A DNA stretch of 64,000 nucleotides from Bacteroidales bacterium (GCA_016286055.1 JAEERW010000009.1:92592-156591), one strand, 5' to 3'; positions 33,911 through 42,824 are shown, numbered from the stretch's first letter. A program made the numbers and translations. The notes: generated by a model not told the origin, from the letters alone.

Positions 33911-35059
33911 TCAATTTTGAGGAATAATTGATTTATAGATAGCAATCATTTTTTCTCTAACCACCTTAATATCAAAATTTTGTATAAAATTACGATTAAA
34001 TTCTCCCATTTTGGAGAACGATTTATTATCAATCAAATAATTAATACTTTCAACATATTCTCCCACATTTGAAGGATTTACAAGCAATCCACCATTAGGT
34101 TGCTCAATGAGATCCACATTTCCTCGTATTCTTCCACAGATACATGGCAGACCACTTGCCATAGCTTCCATTAAGGACACATTCAATCCTTCTCGTTTTG
34201 AAGGTAAAATAAATATATCTGCGGCATTTAACAATTGTGGAATATCACTTCTATACCCAAGCAACTTGGCTTGATTCGCTATACCATATTCGTTTATCAA
34301 ACCTAGCAAATAATCTTTTAACGGACCTATTCCAGCAATATAATAATATAATTTATTATTATTCAATAATTTTAGTGCATTTAACACCACTTTATGGTTT
34401 TTATTATCGTCCAAACCTCCAACTGACAGTAATAAAATATCGTCGTCGTGCAACCCAAAGCCATCACGGATTTGATTACGACCAATATCGTTGACAACAA
34501 ATTGATTTACATCAATTCCAACACCTGATATATACTCCACTCTTTGAGCATGAAATTTATTGACAGCCCTAGAAAAATCTTCTTTTGTAATGGTTATCAA
34601 TATATCAGTCCACCTACTCAAAAACTTCTCAACAGGATAATATAATAACCAATTTAACAATGGAGCACCATCATAAAAATGAAAGCCATGAGCCGTATAT
34701 ATTACCTTAACTTTATGTCTGTGAGCCACAATTCTTGATAAACATCCAGCCAATGGGGTATGGCAATGAATTAATTTAAAAGAATTAGTAATCAACAGAT
34801 TATTCAATTGACGGCTTGATTTTATTACCTTAAATAAAAAACGAGGATTTCTAGGAAAATCTATTTGATGGCAGACTATATTTTTAGCTTCCAACTTTTT
34901 AATAAACATATCAATACGTTCCGTTGGCCAAATGCTGGTATCTCTAAAATTACATGCAATATGAACTTGACATCCCATACTCTGAAGAATGTCGATATTA
35001 TCCATATTGAACTGTCCTATCATTGAAGGGACAGTGGCCGTAATCAATATTTGATTCAT
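33911..35059 (-). CDS. Glycosyltransferase family 4
   Basis: A 382-residue GT-B transferase of the EpsD/WcaL type. It has LITATVPSMIGQFNMDNIDIL at the start, YTAHGFHFYDGAPL (about 120-133), LLSVGGLDDNKNH, and the catalytic E-x7-E motif as PSKREGLNVSLMEAMASGLP (about 290-309). It would add a hexose or hexosamine to the lipid-linked intermediate on the cytoplasmic face. It lies 29 bp upstream of the IspD-like gene. Confidence 0.92.
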   Translation of the reverse strand: MNQILITATVPSMIGQFNMDNIDILQSMGCQVHIACNFRDTSIWPTERIDMFIKKLEAKNIVCHQIDFPRNPRFLFKVIKSSRQLNNLLITNSFKLIHCHTPLAGCLSRIVAHRHKVKVIYTAHGFHFYDGAPLLNWLLYYPVEKFLSRWTDILITITKEDFSRAVNKFHAQRVEYISGVGIDVNQFVVNDIGRNQIRDGFGLHDDDILLLSVGGLDDNKNHKVVLNALKLLNNNKLYYYIAGIGPLKDYLLGLINEYGIANQAKLLGYRSDIPQLLNAADIFILPSKREGLNVSLMEAMASGLPCICGRIRGNVDLIEQPNGGLLVNPSNVGEYVESINYLIDNKSFSKMGEFNRNFIQNFDIKVVREKMIAIYKSIIPQN

Positions 35060-35067
35060 TAGAGAAA

Positions 35068-35817
35068 CTAATTATTCAATATATCTAAAATAAGTCGAAA
35101 ACCAACTGAATAATTCTTAACTTTTGTTTGCAGATGATATCGAGAAGAGGTGCGTAGAAATTGTGCCTTGTTACCAACCGAACCTCCTCTAATATTGCAA
35201 ATACTTACATCACTTGACAATTCACAAAATTCCCACACGTTTCCACTCATATCATAAATACCTAATTCATTAGCCTTCTTTGAAGCTACAGCGTGTGTTT
35301 TATCATTTGAATTTTCATTGTACCACGCTACTTCCCCAATATCATCACTACCCGCATATTTTTTGTCTGTTGTGTTTTTGCCACCTCTGGCAGCATACTC
35401 CCATTCTTCCTCAAAAGGAAGTCGAAATTGCTGACCAGTAATATCATTTAACTTCGTAATAAACACTTGAACATTCTTCCTGGAAACATTCTCCACTGGA
35501 TAATTTCCTTGATCACTGGGATTTAAACTTGGATTATTACCCATCACAGCAAACCACAACTCTTGTGTTACCTCGGTTTCTCCAATATAGAAATCGTCAA
35601 CTGTTACCTTGTGAGCAGGTTTTTCGTTTTCACGGGCATCTTCGCCTTGTCCGGGAGTGGCACCCATCATGTATGATCCGCCTTCTACGGCTATCATACG
35701 GAATTTCACTCCGTTAACTTCAAAATCTTTGTCGGTAAACGGGGTTGAATCACAAGATGATACTACTGAATATAACAATAGAATCAAACATGCAGAAAGA
35801 ATGTTAAGTATTTTCAT
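35068..35817 (-). CDS. Formylglycine-generating-enzyme-fold (SUMF1/DUF323) lipoprotein
   Basis: A 249-residue exported lipoprotein. Signal peptide with lipobox: a hydrophobic stretch then VVSSC (Cys about residue 22). The mature part is an FGE-sulfatase domain: GGSYMMGATPGQGEDA, ETEVTQELWFAVMG, NPSDQGNYPVENVS, RLPFEEEWEYAARGG, MSGNVWEFCE, RGGSV and the closing VGFRLIL. Classical FGE activates sulfatases using two C-terminal cysteines. Here the region has single cysteines (EFCEL, VSICNI) not in the usual C-x4-C spacing, so catalysis is doubtful. It may instead be a carbohydrate-contact or structural protein. The start is ATG 35817; a TTG three codons upstream is less likely. Confidence 0.85.
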   Translation of the reverse strand: MKILNILSACLILLLYSVVSSCDSTPFTDKDFEVNGVKFRMIAVEGGSYMMGATPGQGEDARENEKPAHKVTVDDFYIGETEVTQELWFAVMGNNPSLNPSDQGNYPVENVSRKNVQVFITKLNDITGQQFRLPFEEEWEYAARGGKNTTDKKYAGSDDIGEVAWYNENSNDKTHAVASKKANELGIYDMSGNVWEFCELSSDVSICNIRGGSVGNKAQFLRTSSRYHLQTKVKNYSVGFRLILDILNN

Positions 35818-35829
35818 TTTAATCAAAAT

Positions 35830-36399
35830 CTACATCAGCTTGATATATCTGCCCACACCCTTATAATTTCTAGACAACTGATACCCTTCATCTTCTTTTA
35901 TTATCACCCCAGATTTTTCGAGATTGATTAACGATGTTAAAATATCTTTGTTAGAAATGGAATAGCCAGAGTTTTTTAAGATTGGAGCAATAGTGTTGAT
36001 AGTAGAGTGATCACAATTTCGGATAATACCAATCAATGCAGATACGGTTGTAAGGGTGGTGTTGTCAGATATAGAATTTACAAATTCTGCGCTTTGTAAT
36101 AAATAAGGTGTGCTTCGCTTGTACGACTCGTCAACTTTGGGGTCAACAGTGGAAAGCAATTTTTCCAATGCCTGAGGTGTGTTGGTGTTGCATTGTGTTT
36201 GAAAGTTCCTGATTTCCTCAGAAAATTGATTAACAACCTGATAGTAAACACTATAACTATCTGAAATATTAAAACAATTACGACTACTAAAAACCTCCAG
36301 CATTAGGGCAGCCTTGTGAAGTCGCAGCTTGTCAAACGGATCAAGTTCGGTCTTTAGCCTCATCAGCATCAATAGACACAATGCTTTATAACTTTCCAC
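35830..36399 (-). CDS. Unrecognised protein with winged-helix-like C-terminus
   Basis: About 189 residues, no signal peptide or membrane helix. I do not recognise the family. The N-terminal part (SYKALCLLM, RLHKAALMLEVFSSRNCFN) is helical. The C-terminal 60 residues (ILTSLINLEKSGVIIKEDEGYQLS) have the helix-turn-helix plus wing look of a DNA-binding or adaptor domain. It lies between upxY and the polysaccharide genes, where Bacteroides loci carry UpxZ, but I see no clear UpxZ similarity. Start is uncertain: GTG 36399 is used here; GTG 36444 and ATG 36369 are alternatives. Confidence 0.6.
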   Translation of the reverse strand: MESYKALCLLMLMRLKTELDPFDKLRLHKAALMLEVFSSRNCFNISDSYSVYYQVVNQFSEEIRNFQTQCNTNTPQALEKLLSTVDPKVDESYKRSTPYLLQSAEFVNSISDNTTLTTVSALIGIIRNCDHSTINTIAPILKNSGYSISNKDILTSLINLEKSGVIIKEDEGYQLSRNYKGVGRYIKLM

Positions 36400-36686
36400 A
36401 ACAAAATAATTCTTGGTTAGAAAAAGCACAAAGGAGAGGGACACCCCCTAAAATTAAGAAGTCTGAGACACAACTGCCCCTTGGTTATAATCATTATTTT
36501 ATTGATATCCAACAAATTGTTAATGACTATATATATGTCAGACCTTTCGCAAAAACTACAAAAGGCGTGGCAAATTTACGAATAATTATTAACAAAAGCT
36601 ATTTATTAATACCCAAAAATATCAGATTCAATATTTTTGTTATACGAGGAGGCGCTAAAAACAAGATTGACAAGAGATAGCATAGA
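36400..36686 (-). promoter_or_regulatory. Leader region between upxY and the polysaccharide genes, with a -7 element
   Basis: About 290 bp, AT-rich, with no convincing gene on either strand. On minus, TAAATTTG (36578-36571) matches TAnnTTTG; the nearest TTTG is only 14 bp upstream, so the promoter is imperfect. A long leader behind a UpxY gene is where this NusG-like factor would be loaded onto RNA polymerase. I see no recognisable loading sequence or flanking inverted repeats of an invertible promoter. Confidence 0.45.
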
Positions 36687-37232
36687 CTACAGAAACTTCA
36701 AAAAAGCAGGAGGGACAAATGCTATTGCCACAGCCACCACGTTTTCTAGTTTAATAACCACTCGCTTATTATTGTCAATACGAAGTACAACACCCTCAAC
36801 CCCAGCAAAAGGGCCATCGCAAACCACTACCCGTCGCCCTATTTTATCAGCCACGCACCCATAGTCGAGATATATCAACGAACCGTCGGTATGTGAGGCA
36901 GCGCGAATAAAATTTTCCATCGAGCGGTCGGGTATGGTTATTATCTCTGGGCGGGCATTTTTTTGAAGGGGTCGTGTCATCATATAGCGCAAAGGTGAAA
37001 ACTCCTCCTCAGTCATTTTAAGGTTGGTGAGTATCTCTCGCGACGAATGGACGAACAAAAGATTATTTATGGCTGGAATAGTTTCCAATCGCTTGTGCCC
37101 GCCATGAACTGTAAATTGCTGTTTCATAGGCACAAAATTCTCAATACCGAGCGAATCGAGATTCTCTTTTACCTTAATCTCGCGATTGTATGTTACCCGC
37201 ATCGGAAACCAAAAGATATCTTTCCTGTCCAC
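36687..37232 (-). CDS. UpxY-family capsule transcription antiterminator (NusG-like)
   Basis: First gene of the polysaccharide locus. UpxY proteins are NusG paralogues that prevent premature termination within their own capsule operon. The 181-residue product has the NGN domain (FPMRVTYNREIKVKENLDSLG, LGIENFVPMKQQF) and a KOW domain (DKIGRRVVVCDGPFAGVEGV; about residues 130-150). I chose a GTG start at 37232, because the -7 promoter element at 37257-37264 lies across the longer TTG frame, and the conserved W of the NGN domain is kept. An ATG at 37202 would remove it. Confidence 0.9.
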   Translation of the reverse strand: MDRKDIFWFPMRVTYNREIKVKENLDSLGIENFVPMKQQFTVHGGHKRLETIPAINNLLFVHSSREILTNLKMTEEEFSPLRYMMTRPLQKNARPEIITIPDRSMENFIRAASHTDGSLIYLDYGCVADKIGRRVVVCDGPFAGVEGVVLRIDNNKRVVIKLENVVAVAIAFVPPAFLKFL

Positions 37233-37256
37233 AATAATTGTTTTTGATTTACGGAG

Positions 37257-37264
37257 CAAAGATA
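37257..37264 (-). promoter_or_regulatory. -7 element of upxY
   Basis: On minus TATCTTTG matches TAnnTTTG; no TTTG is found at the -33 distance. The weak -33 may mean that the locus depends on an activator. It lies 28 bp from the opposing wzy promoter. Confidence 0.6.
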
Positions 37265-37291
37265 ATGGTAAAAATTGTTTGTCCCGCCATT

Positions 37292-37322
37292 TTTGCCGAA
37301 ATAATAAATTTTTCTACTTTTG
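37292..37322 (+). promoter_or_regulatory. Promoter of the divergent polymerase gene
   Basis: TTTG (37292-37295), 19 bp, TACTTTTG (37315-37322): a full consensus promoter 15 bp before the ATG at 37338, giving a nearly leaderless transcript. It is separate from the UpxY-controlled operon. Confidence 0.72.
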
Positions 37323-37337
37323 CGAAAAAAATTGTTT

Positions 37338-39128
37338 ATGCTCACTATATTGATTTTGCTGATTTATGCGGCATTAGTTTTTTTTACAATAAAGGCCAAA
37401 CAGACTTTTACACCAGCAGGAGTGATGGTGTTTTTATGGACTGCTCTCAATGCAATGCTTCTTTTGTTTTTCAGAGACTGGGTGGAACTAACATACGTTG
37501 GCTTATTCTACATTGCTGCTGGAGTAACTGCTTTTTTTGTAGGATCGATTATAGCAATCAAAACAGCTAAAAATACAGCAAACAGCCCTAATTATAGTTT
37601 CAACAACAAAATAGCTGTAATCATACTTTGCGCTACCATTGCCTTAGGTTTTGTAAATCCTATTTACAGCATCTATGCCAATGGGTTCTCGTTGTCAAAT
37701 TTATTCGACATTGAAGACCTTTCTAATATGACCAAGGAATTTTCTACTATCAGATACTACAAAGAAGACGAAACATATTCAAAGATTGCACAACTTTTTC
37801 TAATCTTCACATATACAGCACCCATTATTGCAGGATTTGTCTGGTTGTTTTTCAAACGAGGATGGCAAAAAGCATTGTGCATTGTGGCTCTGTTGCCATG
37901 TATTTTTATCACTTTTTCACAAAGCACAAAAATGTCTACTATTGTGTCTTTGATGTTCTTTTTTGCAGGTATCGTAGTAGCCTCTATCTCATACGGCATT
38001 AAAATAAAGATAACTCCCAAATATATTATCATAGTTTCTTGCTTATCAGCATTGGTTTTAGCAGGATTATTTTATTCGATGCTTACCCGATGGGATGAAA
38101 ATATTACAGATGACAAGGTAGAGCACAACAAGACTACGTTCTTTAATTACACCTTTGGATCTCCAATATGCTTTGATCATTGGCTCTACAACGATAATCA
38201 AGGGTTGGATTACTCTACCTATCTTTTGCAAAACTGTATATTAATTCGATGGGGATACTTCAAAAAAGTAGAAAACGGTATACGTGTTGATTTCAATCCT
38301 GCGATTTCCAAGAAGTTTATTAACATAAGTGGCAGATACGTTGACGATTTCAAATACGACTCACTCAAAAGTTACACAATACAATTCGACCTTGAGTGTA
38401 ATGTAAAACCAGAGTCTGTTAAATTATCACTTTATAGTTTCAACTCAAATCCTCAAGGTCATTACCTTATTGCTATGGACAAAGAGGAACAAATAGCACC
38501 CGACAAATGGCATTACAGCCACACATTCTCGCTAGACCATCCTCGTTCGGTAGTCCGCACCCCCAATATCATTTTGTCGCTCAAAGACGCTAGTTTTTTT
38601 GAAATCACAAAATTCCGTTTAGACACAGGCACAGTGGCGCATCCTTGGGTCAACGGAAGCGGTAATATGTTTTACCGAGACAACAGTTTGAAATACGGCG
38701 TGATGACATTTTTTGGCATATTCAATGGTATAGGACTTGCCAAACGGCAAACTGGCATTTACCGCGACCTTGTCTATTTCGGTCGTTTAGACAAAACCAT
38801 GCGCTCAAACGTTTATACTATATTCCGCATGCTTATTGATGATTTTGGGAAAATTGGTGCTCTCGTGTTCCTAGTGCTTCTTGGTTTTGCGTCGTCAAAA
38901 GCAATTATCTTTATTCAAAAGCGAAAAATGGTATTTTTAAGTCAAACATTCCTTGTGGCAGTGTATAGTTATGTAATGTGGGGATTTGTGGCGTCGATTT
39001 GGGCTTACACCTCTATATTATGTGCTTACGGATTGGCGTTTATCATTTTCAGCATTCTCCAAAAACCTCTTCACGGCGACACATGGGTTACGAAGATAAC
39101 TAAAAAACTGAAACCCAAACAAAAATAA
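37338..39128 (+). CDS. Oligosaccharide repeat-unit polymerase with inserted jelly-roll-like domain
   Basis: A 596-residue Wzy-type polymerase read divergently from upxY. N-terminal half: about eight membrane helices. The polymerase motifs flank the insertion: FGSPICFDHWL (near 38160) and, after it, GIFNGIGLAKRQTGIY with NVYTIFRMLIDDFG (38710-38850), then three helices. Between them lies about 160 residues (near 38200-38690) with beta-sandwich character: YTIQFDLECNVKPESVKLSLY, WHYSHTFSLD, FEITKFRLDTG, the strand pattern of CBM4/9-type jelly rolls. Such an insertion is not usual for this family. It would sit in the periplasm at the active-site loop. ATG 37338 is used because a promoter overlaps the longer TTG frame. 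Confidence 0.85.
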   Translation: MLTILILLIYAALVFFTIKAKQTFTPAGVMVFLWTALNAMLLLFFRDWVELTYVGLFYIAAGVTAFFVGSIIAIKTAKNTANSPNYSFNNKIAVIILCATIALGFVNPIYSIYANGFSLSNLFDIEDLSNMTKEFSTIRYYKEDETYSKIAQLFLIFTYTAPIIAGFVWLFFKRGWQKALCIVALLPCIFITFSQSTKMSTIVSLMFFFAGIVVASISYGIKIKITPKYIIIVSCLSALVLAGLFYSMLTRWDENITDDKVEHNKTTFFNYTFGSPICFDHWLYNDNQGLDYSTYLLQNCILIRWGYFKKVENGIRVDFNPAISKKFINISGRYVDDFKYDSLKSYTIQFDLECNVKPESVKLSLYSFNSNPQGHYLIAMDKEEQIAPDKWHYSHTFSLDHPRSVVRTPNIILSLKDASFFEITKFRLDTGTVAHPWVNGSGNMFYRDNSLKYGVMTFFGIFNGIGLAKRQTGIYRDLVYFGRLDKTMRSNVYTIFRMLIDDFGKIGALVFLVLLGFASSKAIIFIQKRKMVFLSQTFLVAVYSYVMWGFVASIWAYTSILCAYGLAFIIFSILQKPLHGDTWVTKITKKLKPKQK

Positions 39129-39133
39129 GATAT

Positions 39134-39170
39134 AAAAAAAGAGGCCGCCAGAAGGACAGCCTCTTTTTTT
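39134..39170. terminator. Bidirectional terminator after the divergent polymerase gene
   Basis: Arms 39134-39145 (A7GAGGC) and 39159-39170 (GCCTCT7) form a 12-bp stem with a 13-nt loop and T-tracts on both strands, serving both the polymerase gene and the convergent acyl-CoA ligase gene. Confidence 0.88.
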
Positions 39171-39181
39171 ATAATAACCTC

Positions 39182-40852
39182 TTAGAATATCTCGTACCCG
39201 TACTTTTTGCAAAGTTCGGTACTCATCTCTTTGAGTTTGTACTTCATAATTTTGCCGGCGGCGTTGAGGGGGAACTCGTCTACAAAGAATACGTACTTGG
39301 GTATCTTGTAGCGCGAAATCTTACCCTGACAGAAATTGCGAACGTCTTCGGGCTGAATTGAGCCTTTCTCGTGAAGGATGATAAACGCTCCCACCTGCTC
39401 GCCGTATTTGGGAGATGGTACGCCTGCCACTTGAACGTCTTTGATTTGAGGCATCTGGTAGAGAAATTCCTCAATCTCACGAGGATAGATGTTTTCGCCG
39501 CCACGGATAATCATATCCTTGATACGTCCGGTGATGCGGTAGTTGCCGTCGGGGTCTTTTACGCCAAGGTCGCCAGAGTGGAGAAAACCGTTCTTGTCGA
39601 TGATCTCGGCAGTGGCTTTGGGGTTCTTGTAGTAACCTTTCATAATGTTGTAGCCACGGCAGCACATCTCGCCTTGAACACCCACGGGGACTTCTTCGTT
39701 GGTGGCAGGGTCGAGCACTTTTACCTCTACCATCGGGAAATCTTTGCCCACGGTGGTGGCTTTCACCTCAATGCTGTCGTCGGCATACGATTGTGTCATA
39801 CCTGGCGAAGTCTCTGTTAATCCGTACACTATGGTAATGTCTTTCATATACATTTTCTCCATCACCTCGCGCATGGTTTCTATCGGGCAGAGCGAACCTG
39901 CCATAATACCGGTGCGGAGGGTCTTGAGGTCAAACATCGAGAACATCGGGTGGGTCAACATACTAATAAACATTGTTGGAACGCCGTAAAGCGCGGTTGC
40001 TTTCTCTTTCTGAACTGAGGCAAGTACCAACAGCGGGTCGAAATTCTCGATCATAATGAGAGTTGCGCCGTGAGTGATAATAGCCATTACGCCGAGCACA
40101 ATACCAAAACAGTGAAACAGCGGCGAGGGTAACACCAATCGTTCATTGTTGGTAAAGAGCTGACGCTCACCGATGCTGTATCCGTTGTTGGTGATGTTCA
40201 CATGGGTAAGCATCACACCTTTGGGAAATCCTGTGGTGCCGCTGGTGTACTGCATATTTACCACGTCGTATGGTGAAACCTTTTTCTTGGCAGTTTCGAG
40301 AACGTCGTCGTCGATTTGCTGACCGAGCAGAAGAAGCTCCTGCGTATTATACATTCCGCGGTGTTTTTCGGGACCTATATATATAATGTGTTTCAGGTAC
40401 GGAAATTTTTCGGTATGAAGGTATCCACGAGCCTGATCGCGCAGTTCGGGAGCAAGTCCGTAAACGATGTCGATATAGTTGCTGTCGCGCCAAGTGTCGA
40501 TAAGGCAAAGGGCGTTGAGGTCGGCATCTTTCATCAGGTATTCGAGTTCGTGGCTCTTGTAGCCTGTGTTTACGGTAACGGTTACCACACCTATTTTGGC
40601 GGCTGCAAACTGGAATGTAAGCCAATCGGGAACGTTAGAAGCCCAAATGCCGAGATGGTCGCCATGTTTGAGACCGAGATAGAGAAGACCTTTGGCAAGG
40701 TCGTTGACACGCTCGTTGAACTGTTTGTAAGTAAATCTTAGGTCACGATCGGCGTAAACCATAAACTCCTGGTCGGGCGTTTCCTTTGCCCATTTTTCAA
40801 TCCAGTCGCCTAATGTGAGTTCAAATAATGTTGTTTTTTCTGGTCTTCTCAT
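39182..40852 (-). CDS. Acyl-CoA ligase (AMP-binding family, fatty-acid type)
   Basis: A 556-residue ANL-superfamily enzyme that activates a carboxylic acid to its CoA thioester with ATP. Motifs: P-loop [12 protein letters not shown] (about residues 195-206), YGLTETSPG (A5, about 335-343), the HSGDLGV region (A7), [18 protein letters not shown] hinge (A8) and the catalytic lysine near [10 protein letters not shown] (A10). It resembles medium/long-chain fatty-acid ligases of Bacteroidales. The gene starts 2 bp after its XRE-cupin neighbour, so substrate use and regulation are likely coupled. Confidence 0.92.
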   Translation of the reverse strand: MRRPEKTTLFELTLGDWIEKWAKETPDQEFMVYADRDLRFTYKQFNERVNDLAKGLLYLGLKHGDHLGIWASNVPDWLTFQFAAAKIGVVTVTVNTGYKSHELEYLMKDADLNALCLIDTWRDSNYIDIVYGLAPELRDQARGYLHTEKFPYLKHIIYIGPEKHRGMYNTQELLLLGQQIDDDVLETAKKKVSPYDVVNMQYTSGTTGFPKGVMLTHVNITNNGYSIGERQLFTNNERLVLPSPLFHCFGIVLGVMAIITHGATLIMIENFDPLLVLASVQKEKATALYGVPTMFISMLTHPMFSMFDLKTLRTGIMAGSLCPIETMREVMEKMYMKDITIVYGLTETSPGMTQSYADDSIEVKATTVGKDFPMVEVKVLDPATNEEVPVGVQGEMCCRGYNIMKGYYKNPKATAEIIDKNGFLHSGDLGVKDPDGNYRITGRIKDMIIRGGENIYPREIEEFLYQMPQIKDVQVAGVPSPKYGEQVGAFIILHEKGSIQPEDVRNFCQGKISRYKIPKYVFFVDEFPLNAAGKIMKYKLKEMSTELCKKYGYEIF

Positions 40853-40854
40853 GG

Positions 40855-41424
40855 CTAAATAGGTGTGTAAACAACGGCTAAAATCTTAGCCTGCTGATTG
40901 TTGTATCCGTGAACACTGTGTGCTACGATGCAGTCGTAGTAAATGCTGTCGCCGGGGTTGAGCACGTAGGTGTTTTTGCCATAGTTGACCTCAACCACGC
41001 CCTCCATGCAGTAGATAAACTCTTCGCCTTCGTGCTGCGAAAGTTTAAAATCGGGCGAGGGAGCAGATTCTATATCAATAATATACGGCTCCATATGACG
41101 ACCCATTTTGTTAGAAGCAAGAGAGTAGAAGTTGAGATACTCGTGCGATCCGCTGTTCTGGCTTGAAAAACTTGCGCCCTTGTCGGCTTGGTCGGCAAGT
41201 CGGTGAACCACAGGGCCTAGTTCTTTGCTGTCGTCAACAAAAGTACCGATTCTCACGCCCAAAGCACGGGCTATTTTGATCATCGGGCTTAGCGACGGTA
41301 TCGAACTACCGTCTTCTATTTGCTGTATCTGATTGACTTCGAGTCCGCTACGTGCGGAAACCTCTTCAAGGCTGATTTTCTTAAGTTCGCGCAGCCCCTT
41401 GATTTTTTCTCCTACTGTCTTCAT
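40855..41424 (-). CDS. XRE-family regulator with C-terminal cupin
   Basis: A 189-residue transcription regulator: helix-turn-helix at residues 8-60 ([24 protein letters not shown] split over two helices) and a cupin sensor domain at about 105-185 ([34 protein letters not shown]). This architecture senses a small ligand and controls the adjacent gene. It is the first gene of the two-gene operon with the acyl-CoA ligase. It probably regulates the promoter in front of it (-7 element TAATTTTG at 41481-41474 on minus). Confidence 0.92.
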   Translation of the reverse strand: MKTVGEKIKGLRELKKISLEEVSARSGLEVNQIQQIEDGSSIPSLSPMIKIARALGVRIGTFVDDSKELGPVVHRLADQADKGASFSSQNSGSHEYLNFYSLASNKMGRHMEPYIIDIESAPSPDFKLSQHEGEEFIYCMEGVVEVNYGKNTYVLNPGDSIYYDCIVAHSVHGYNNQQAKILAVVYTPI

Positions 41425-41473
41425 TGTAGAAATGTTTATGTTATTAAAAAATGCTTTCCTTAAAAAAAGTGCC

Positions 41474-41481
41474 CAAAATTA
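41474..41481 (-). promoter_or_regulatory. -7 element of the XRE-cupin/ligase operon
   Basis: On minus TAATTTTG matches TAnnTTTG, 50 bp before the start codon. No TTTG at the -33 position, which fits a regulated promoter. Confidence 0.5.
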
Positions 41482-41554
41482 CAAAATTGAAGTGAAAATT
41501 TACACATATAGCCGAGTTTTTTTTATAAATGCCATTAATCGTTTTTGTCAAAAA

Positions 41555-41585
41555 TTTGCATATTAACAAATAATTGGTATATTTG
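41555..41585 (+). promoter_or_regulatory. Promoter of the Tim44-like gene
   Basis: TTTG (41555-41558), 19 bp, TATATTTG (41578-41585): full consensus, 19 bp before the ATG at 41605. Confidence 0.72.
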
Positions 41586-41604
41586 TAAAAAAAGAAAAAC
41601 TGCG

Positions 41605-42807
41605 ATGAACACCGCTCTGATACCGTTAGTGTGCGCCATCATAACGCAAAACGAGGAAAGCTTCATCTCCTCGCACTCCACCGCCGTGCTCTATGCCGTG
41701 GTGGCGGTGGTGATACTCGCCGCCGTGCTAATCAAGTGGCGTACTGTCAGCGACGAGGAGGCGGGGCACGTGATTGTGTCGTCGCCCACGCAGCAAAACT
41801 CCGCGCTCAAACGCATATCTATAATCACTGGAATCAGCGTTATCAAAGCCGAAGACCACAATTTTTCGCTCGTAGGGTTTGAGGATTTTGCATCGCTACT
41901 GTTTGTGCAATACCACGAATCACTTGGTATGAAGGCAGTCAAATCTATTCAACCTTTTTTTAACTACGAACTTAGCAACAACAGCAACTTTGTTTGCAGT
42001 CAAGTGGTTATCGAGTCGGTTTCGCTCTACGACATTCGTACCGAAAAAGACACTATATATATAGTGTTGGAATTTTCGGCAAACTATATATCAAAAGTGC
42101 GTCCGGCGGTAGAAATCACCTCGCACCGCGAGCATTGCATAGAGCGATGGCTCTTTTGCCGAAACCGAAAATACACCTCGCCGCAGCAGCCTGAAGACTT
42201 AGGGTCGTTTAGCGGTTTCTGCAACGACTGGAAGGTGTCTTCGGTAAACTTGGTGTCGGCGGTTAGAATTGATGCCAAGCCAAAACCGTTTTTCGACACG
42301 CTCCCTCACGTACCCGCCTCAGCACCAGCACCCGCCAAAGTTAATGATTTAGAGACTATGTTTTGCAACTACCACAGAGGAGAATACAACAATTTTGCGC
42401 ACTTTTGTAAAAATACAGCCTCCCCGTGTTTCCTGTCACTTTGGAGAAATTTTGAAAACGAAGGATGGAAACAGCCTTTCAAATGCACTCTGTCGGCCAA
42501 CACGGTTAATATGCTGCAAAATCACCACAACCGTATCTCCCAAAACGGCCTTATACCCAAAATCAAAGACATGGAAATCCGCGAAATTGGAGTTATTGAC
42601 TATATAGCCGACAACTTTTTCGAATCCATAACGGTGCAAATAGAACTCTCATGTTTCGACTACATAGAAAACAGCCAAGGCAAAACCGTAGTAGGCAGCA
42701 CCACTGAGAGTAAAGATTCAACAGTGTTGGTAACATTCTGTGCACCTCACCGCAAAGTTTTCGACCGCAAAAGCGAATTTATTGTATATTGGATTCAAAA
42801 AAAATAA
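41605..42807 (+). CDS. Membrane-anchored protein with Tim44-like domains
   Basis: A 400-residue protein with one N-terminal membrane helix (about residues 22-44: STAVLYAVVAVVILAAVLIKW) and the rest probably cytoplasmic. Residues about 85-220 look like a Tim44/NTF2-like domain: LLFVQYHESLGMK, VVIESVSLYDIRTEKDTIYIVLEF, ERWLFCRNRKY, DWKVSSVNLV. A second, weaker copy seems to close the chain (MEIREIGVIDYI ... VTVLVTFCAP-like strands, FIVYWIQKK). The two are linked by an Ala/Pro-rich spacer (HVPASAPAPAKV). Bacterial Tim44-like proteins have no firmly assigned role. ATG 41605 is chosen because a promoter overlaps the longer frame. It is monocistronic and convergent with lpxB. Confidence 0.72.
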   Translation: MNTALIPLVCAIITQNEESFISSHSTAVLYAVVAVVILAAVLIKWRTVSDEEAGHVIVSSPTQQNSALKRISIITGISVIKAEDHNFSLVGFEDFASLLFVQYHESLGMKAVKSIQPFFNYELSNNSNFVCSQVVIESVSLYDIRTEKDTIYIVLEFSANYISKVRPAVEITSHREHCIERWLFCRNRKYTSPQQPEDLGSFSGFCNDWKVSSVNLVSAVRIDAKPKPFFDTLPHVPASAPAPAKVNDLETMFCNYHRGEYNNFAHFCKNTASPCFLSLWRNFENEGWKQPFKCTLSANTVNMLQNHHNRISQNGLIPKIKDMEIREIGVIDYIADNFFESITVQIELSCFDYIENSQGKTVVGSTTESKDSTVLVTFCAPHRKVFDRKSEFIVYWIQKK

Positions 42808-42824
42808 TTGGCAATTTTAAATTC

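Noticed and set aside
36381..36680. 99-codon plus-strand frame across the upxY leader
   Set aside because: It overlaps the start of the minus-strand gene, shows no domain, and has no promoter on plus.
37233..37337. Invertible capsule promoter as in Bacteroides fragilis
   Set aside because: No pair of inverted repeats flanks the upxY promoter, and no invertase gene is in the window.
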